Positions 63,922-64,000 of a DNA stretch of 64,000 bases are shown piece by piece; positions within the stretch are counted from its first letter, which is position 1; every line of letters starts with the position of its first letter. Below the pieces are notes generated by a model. It saw only the letters and a list, made by a program, of their open reading frames with translations. It had not been told where the DNA came from and did not search any database. Source of the stretch: an uncultured SAR92 cluster bacterium (GTDB lineage Bacteria > Pseudomonadota > Gammaproteobacteria > Pseudomonadales > Porticoccaceae); contig CABZOI010000001.1 in NCBI GenBank assembly GCA_902527245.1, positions 1 through 64,000 on the forward strand, read 5' to 3'. The position numbers were made by a program, and so were the translations under genes.

Positions 63922-64000
63922 TTCATATTTTCAGTAAAAATTTATGGATTCAGTTAATCAACCGTTTAGAAGAATAGCGGCCTCTTTCGCAAAATAGGTC

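Noticed and set aside
63950-64000. Open minus-strand frame of 16 codons running off the right edge, ending in SSKRLIN
   Set aside because: Too short to distinguish from chance and I did not recognise the peptide. It could be the end of a gene upstream of rsmC.

Overview
The window is a gene-dense, AT-rich chromosome segment from a free-living gammaproteobacterium, probably marine. Several gene orders that recur in gammaproteobacteria, especially around the Pseudomonadales, are kept: gshB-yqgE-yqgF-yggS-proC-yggT, metX-metW-DUF4426-rdgB-hemW, dusB-fis-purH with purD nearby, trpE-G-D-C after rpe, rpiA divergent from ilvA, rsmD divergent from ftsY with rpoH next, trxA-rho, and the (zapB-like)-zapA-6S RNA-5-FCL cluster beside ygfB-pepP-ubiH. 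A sigma-54-type flagellin gene, TRAP and dicarboxylate transporters, a molybdate ABC importer and a photolyase fit a motile planktonic heterotroph. No species can be named from sequence reading alone. I found no insertion sequence, prophage, CRISPR array, tRNA or rRNA.

Layout. 0-4 kb: flagellin fliC and flaG, then two TRAP membrane subunits and an isolated exbD. 4-11 kb: mutM, coaD, rsmD / ftsY, rpoH, DUF423, trmB, elbB and a lipoprotein FKBP. 11-19 kb: dsbB-gshA, a DJ-1 protein, a dicarboxylate/amino-acid symporter, an LplT-like transporter and modABC. 19-33 kb: D-aminoacylase-like amidohydrolase, argO, rho, trxA, then the long minus-strand run from gshB to hemW, interrupted by one plus-strand aldo-keto reductase. 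33-41 kb: AlkK-like acyl-CoA ligase, EF-hand protein, rpe, trpEGDC, a candidate small RNA, and a LysR regulator. 41-53 kb: YwaF-like protein, purD, photolyase, purH, fis, dusB, prmA, accC, accB, aroQ, dsbD. 53-64 kb: PCuAC copper chaperone, DUF2333, rpiA / ilvA, pyk, 5-FCL, 6S RNA, zapA, zapB-like, ygfB, pepP, ubiH, rsmC.

Themes. Glutathione synthesis (gshA, gshB), periplasmic thiol redox (dsbB, dsbD), thioredoxin and a copper chaperone make a redox set. Translation and RNA maintenance genes (rsmD, trmB, dusB, prmA, rsmC) and transcription regulators (rpoH, rho, fis, 6S RNA) are frequent. The chromosome is compact: neighbouring genes often overlap, three convergent pairs overlap at their 3' ends, and at least four genes seem to start with TTG.

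The most interesting unexplained element is a roughly 90-nt structure on the minus strand between trpC and the LysR gene (about 39856-39944). It has a plausible promoter, three consecutive hairpins and a strong intrinsic terminator, and it would be transcribed divergently from the regulator. Other points are a well-formed sigma-54 promoter for flagellin, direct repeats in the aroQ-accBC promoter region, and the absence of ftsEX and gph from loci where relatives usually carry them.
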